Assembly: GCA_963732905.1 (NCBI GenBank)
Contig: CAVTBM010000009.1
Span: 248,001 to 312,000 of the forward strand
Direction: 5' to 3'
Source of the DNA: DASQZK01 sp963732905
GTDB taxonomy: Bacteria; Bacteroidota; Bacteroidia; Bacteroidales; GCA-2748055
Length of the DNA stretch: 64,000 nucleotides
Shown one piece after another: positions 63,871-64,000 of the stretch (position 1 is its first letter; every line of letters begins with the position of its first letter). The notes under the pieces were generated by a model. The model made no database searches. It was not told the origin of the DNA and saw only the letters and a program-made list of their open reading frames with translations. The position numbers and the translations under genes are program-made.

Positions 63871-64000
63871 TTCCTTCACGGCTGATTCATATGGAATAGT
63901 CTTATGCTATTAAGGATTTATGAGGTTCATTTTCGGGTAAACCATTAAATCAAATACCAATAGAAGAGGGCGTCTCAGAAAAGCGTTTTGAGATCACCCT

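Overview
The window is from a member of the Bacteroidota, probably a free-living or sediment Bacteroidales/Marinilabiliales-type degrader. The support is a TonB-dependent receptor, many secreted lipoproteins and glycoside hydrolases, a TANFOR-type giant surface protein, two good TTTG-N18-TAnnTTTG promoters (the Bacteroidota sigma factor consensus) and almost no Shine-Dalgarno sequences. No rRNA, tRNA, CRISPR array, transposase or phage gene was seen.

Layout. 1-4.9 kb: the end of a TonB receptor, a flavinylated FMN-binding lipoprotein, a small barrel-like protein, a YhcH-family lipoprotein and a GH27 enzyme. 5.2-8.5 kb: a SatP-type acetate transporter, a DUF1080 lipoprotein and two small membrane proteins. 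8.6-20.5 kb (minus strand): a four-gene envelope operon with an outer-membrane barrel-like protein, a 2448-residue TANFOR-repeat protein, a small secreted protein and a fibronectin type III protein. 20.9-22.2 kb: an AraC regulator with a membrane protein. 22.6-30.1 kb: an ADP-ribosylglycohydrolase-family lipoprotein, a TPR protein and a GH31-PA14 enzyme. 30.2-34.2 kb: a nickel-pincer cofactor operon (NikR-like regulator, larE, larC, larB, metal permease). 34.3-39.8 kb: a DUF1080 lipoprotein, two coupled envelope genes of unknown function, a PD40 propeller and phosphofructokinase. 41.6-46.4 kb: a MacAB-TolC-type export operon. 46.6-51.8 kb: two GH3 enzymes. 52.0-53.5 kb: an NlpC/P60 lipoprotein and an unknown cytoplasmic protein. 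53.7-60.6 kb (minus strand): a GH94/GH36-like lipoprotein, a frameshifted GH78 rhamnosidase and a GH28-like beta-helix protein. 62.3-63.9 kb: a GH5 lipoprotein.

The carbohydrate genes (GH27, GH31, GH3 twice, GH78, GH28-like, GH5, GH94/36-like, DUF1080 twice, YhcH) fit breakdown of plant cell-wall material such as pectin side chains and xyloglucan or beta-glucan. They are scattered, and no SusC/SusD pair is visible. Products would feed glycolysis, for which phosphofructokinase is present.

The intergenic DNA is unusually rich in repeats. One family is built from a 20-base unit (CCCTTCGGCTACGCTCAGGG) arranged head-to-head; its three copies include one that looks like a complete element with terminal inverted repeats. 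A second family is a roughly 600-bp tandem array of palindromic modules near 61 kb. The most notable gene-level findings are the lar operon whose NikR-like regulator appears to lack all four classical nickel ligands, and the TANFOR operon with recently amplified internal repeats.
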